DNA from: Lysinibacillus xylanilyticus
GTDB lineage: Bacteria; Bacillota; Bacilli; Bacillales_A; Planococcaceae
Reading direction: 5' to 3'
Assembly (NCBI RefSeq): GCF_001183605.1
Contig: NZ_LFXJ01000005.1
Location: 2,230,037-2,294,036 of the forward strand
DNA length: 64,000 nt
Shown in pieces: positions 63,877-64,000 of the stretch (positions are counted from its first letter, which is position 1; each line of letters begins with the position of its first letter). Both the position numbers and the translations under genes were made by a program. The notes under the pieces are model-generated. The model worked only from the letters and a program-made list of their open reading frames with translations, searched no databases and was not told the DNA's origin.

Positions 63877-64000
63877 TCCAACAAATAATTCCACCCTAAT
63901 TTTGACGCTGCAAATTTAAAAAAACAAATGAGCTGCGTCTGCTTTCGTGTTGTCTTTATTCCGAAATTGAAGAGTTTTATTTTCATGGGAGTTTAAGTGT

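Larger units (their letters stand above)
62385..63900 (+). mobile_element. Decayed IS110-family insertion sequence
   Basis: Left and right limits are estimates. The element seems to sit in a CCGTTAG-type repeat: CTGCCCCGTTAG ends near 62396, and a resemblance to that repeat's AAAAACAAATGAGCTGC part resumes near 63917. The 1.5-kb element has a structured 5' end and one broken transposase gene. IS110 elements make no target duplications, so no direct repeats are expected. Confidence 0.65.

Overview
The window reads as chromosomal DNA of a low-GC Gram-positive member of the Bacillales. The evidence is an AT-rich base composition, strong GGAGG-type ribosome binding sites, frequent TTG/GTG starts, many intrinsic terminators, lipoprotein and signal-peptide forms typical of Bacilli, and Bacillus-type families (YitT, DUF2087, LytTR-DUF3021, Hbl/Nhe toxins, DUF4179 anti-sigma). 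The overall gene style suggests Lysinibacillus or a close relative; that is inference. I see no rRNA, tRNA, CRISPR array or prophage.

Layout. 0-9.5 kb: a hypothetical coiled-coil protein, a phosphonate-type ABC importer (phnD-phnC-phnE-phnE), a divergent 5'-nucleotidase-like phosphatase, a GNAT acetyltransferase, and an ABC-F ATPase preceded by a leader peptide and attenuator-like terminator. 9.5-17.5 kb: an AbrB-type membrane protein, a LytTR/DUF3021/ABC exporter module, a DUF2087 regulator with a GIY-YIG-like protein, a 1-kb array of 42-bp tandem repeats, a YjbR-like protein and a YitT protein. 17.6-28 kb: an M48 protease, a five-gene operon (ABC ATPase, binding lipoprotein, fused permease, beta-CASP-like MBL hydrolase, secreted CYTH-like protein), a divergent LysR gene, and an ascorbate-type PTS (IIA, IIB, IIC). 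28-37 kb: a BMP-family lipoprotein translationally coupled to a chemoreceptor, a XRE-cupin regulator with a divergent drug/metabolite exporter, an SDR, an AraC regulator and an ECF sigma/anti-sigma operon.

37.6-43.2 kb: a minimal ethanolamine ammonia-lyase locus (kinase, eutB, eutC, response regulator). The regulator stops inside its ANTAR RNA-binding domain, although eutB still has a terminator-bearing leader. Next to it is a Fur-boxed siderophore-uptake locus collapsed by an internal deletion, leaving an intact FhuF-like reductase gene. 43.4-50.3 kb: several regulator/transporter pairs (EamA/LysR, YhdH-like/MarR, VOC, LysR/TauE). 50.3-55.6 kb: a complete three-gene Hbl/Nhe-type pore-forming toxin operon with a long inverted repeat upstream, and a Fic-domain gene whose catalytic motif is degraded. 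56-64 kb: a small PFFPG-repeat protein, a second ECF sigma/anti-sigma pair, a secreted hypothetical protein, a VanZ-family protein and a decayed IS110 element that still carries its structured, bridge-RNA-like 5' region.

The most unusual material is non-coding. A dispersed family of mosaic hairpin repeats (five copies) interrupts several intergenic regions. One copy carries two versions of a hairpin motif whose stems differ in sequence but pair perfectly, while their unpaired bases are conserved. That is the pattern expected of a conserved folded element.
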